Assembly: GCA_020724025.1 (NCBI GenBank) | Contig: DYHU01000236.1 | Span: 1-5,980 of the forward strand | Reading direction: 5' to 3' | DNA from: Syntrophorhabdus sp. | GTDB lineage: Bacteria > Desulfobacterota > BSN033 > UBA1163 | Length of the DNA: 5,980 nt | Shown: positions 5,700 to 5,980 of the stretch, in pieces | How the letters are laid out: each line of letters starts with the position of its first letter | Position numbering within the stretch: position 1 is the first letter of the stretch | Program-made: the position numbers and the translations under genes | Notes under the pieces: generated by a model | Told to the model about the DNA's origin: nothing | What the model saw: only the letters and a program-made list of their open reading frames with translations | Databases searched by the model: none

Positions 5700-5980
5700 A
5701 TGGTTTTTTTGTTTACCCTTCTGTTATTAGATCTGGTGTTCTTGATCGGGGCCATCATCTTTATGAGGGATTCGGTGAGAGAGCAAGAATTTCGGGCCGT
5801 GAAGATTGGAAATATCGGCATCGCATTGATGATCCTATTAGGCACCTTAATCCTATTCTTACCGGACCTTCGCTGGTCTGTGGTCATTCTCTTTGCAATA
5901 TTGGTTCTCTTACTTCTTCTCTGCCTCATTCCAGGGAGATCAAACCCTCAGGCTCTTAAAGGAACGGAGTCCTACATCAG
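5700..5980 (+). CDS. N-terminal part of a membrane-anchored protein (truncated by the window end)
   Basis: An ATG at 5700, behind AGGAGG, opens a frame that stays open for 93 codons to the window edge. It encodes three hydrophobic segments, at about residues 2-22, 38-55 and 60-77, with a charged stretch (RDSVREQEFRAVK, 23-35) between the first two. A hydrophilic linker PGRSNPQALKGTESYI (78-93) follows. The layout suggests a membrane-anchored enzyme whose soluble part lies beyond the window. From memory, the NPxALKGT-x-x-YI linker recalls reductive-dehalogenase-like (RdhA-like) cobalamin/iron-sulfur proteins that carry an N-terminal membrane region, but this is weak and unverified. In-frame sequence upstream has a TAG at 5682-5684, so the start cannot move far. 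It lies 93 bases after the DctM gene on the same strand and is probably co-transcribed. Confidence 0.7.
   Translation, partial: MVFLFTLLLLDLVFLIGAIIFMRDSVREQEFRAVKIGNIGIALMILLGTLILFLPDLRWSVVILFAILVLLLLLCLIPGRSNPQALKGTESYI

Noticed and set aside
5696..5959. 87-codon plus-strand frame starting at TTG 5696
   Set aside because: The spacing to AGGAGG is good, but the product is Arg/His/Ser-rich with no domain. The +1-shifted frame from ATG 5700 encodes clear membrane helices and stays open to the window end.

Overview
The window reads as one plus-strand catabolic gene cluster from an anaerobic, probably Gram-negative bacterium. A sulfate-reducing or syntrophic deltaproteobacterium-like host is my best guess. 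It rests on a MtaA/CmuA-type methyltransferase, a cytoplasmic molybdenum enzyme with a four-cluster ferredoxin subunit, a TRAP transporter and moderate GC content. The taxonomic guess is inference, because there is no rRNA or other phylogenetic marker. No mobile element, CRISPR array, tRNA or rRNA was seen, and no convincing minus-strand gene.

Layout: (1) positions 1-66 hold the last 21 codons of an unidentified gene. (2) 87-1091 encodes a uroporphyrinogen-decarboxylase-fold protein that carries the zinc-site pattern of corrinoid methyltransferases (His232, Cys234, Cys312) and lacks the HemE N-terminal signature. (3) 1152-3224 encodes a DMSO-reductase-superfamily molybdopterin oxidoreductase with an N-terminal [4Fe-4S] motif of unusual spacing and no Tat signal. 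(4) 3229-3756, four bases downstream, encodes a DmsB/PhsB-type protein with 16 cysteines in four cluster motifs. (5) After a 69-base gap with GC-rich inverted repeats, 3826-4308 and 4305-5606 encode the small (DctQ) and large (DctM) membrane subunits of a TRAP transporter, joined by a TTGA stop/start overlap. (6) 5700 to the window end is the N-terminal part of a protein with three hydrophobic segments, running off the edge.

Working model (inference): the TRAP system imports an organic acid, and the molybdenum enzyme with its ferredoxin subunit transforms it or its CoA derivative in the cytoplasm. The MtaA-like protein would handle a methyl group through a corrinoid partner encoded outside the window. 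No NrfD/DmsC-type membrane anchor lies in the complete part of the cluster, so electrons probably pass to a soluble carrier or to a partner encoded elsewhere. The substrate cannot be read from this sequence. The most informative follow-up is to look just outside both window edges for a corrinoid protein, a substrate-specific methyltransferase, a DctP protein and the remainder of the gene that starts at 5700.
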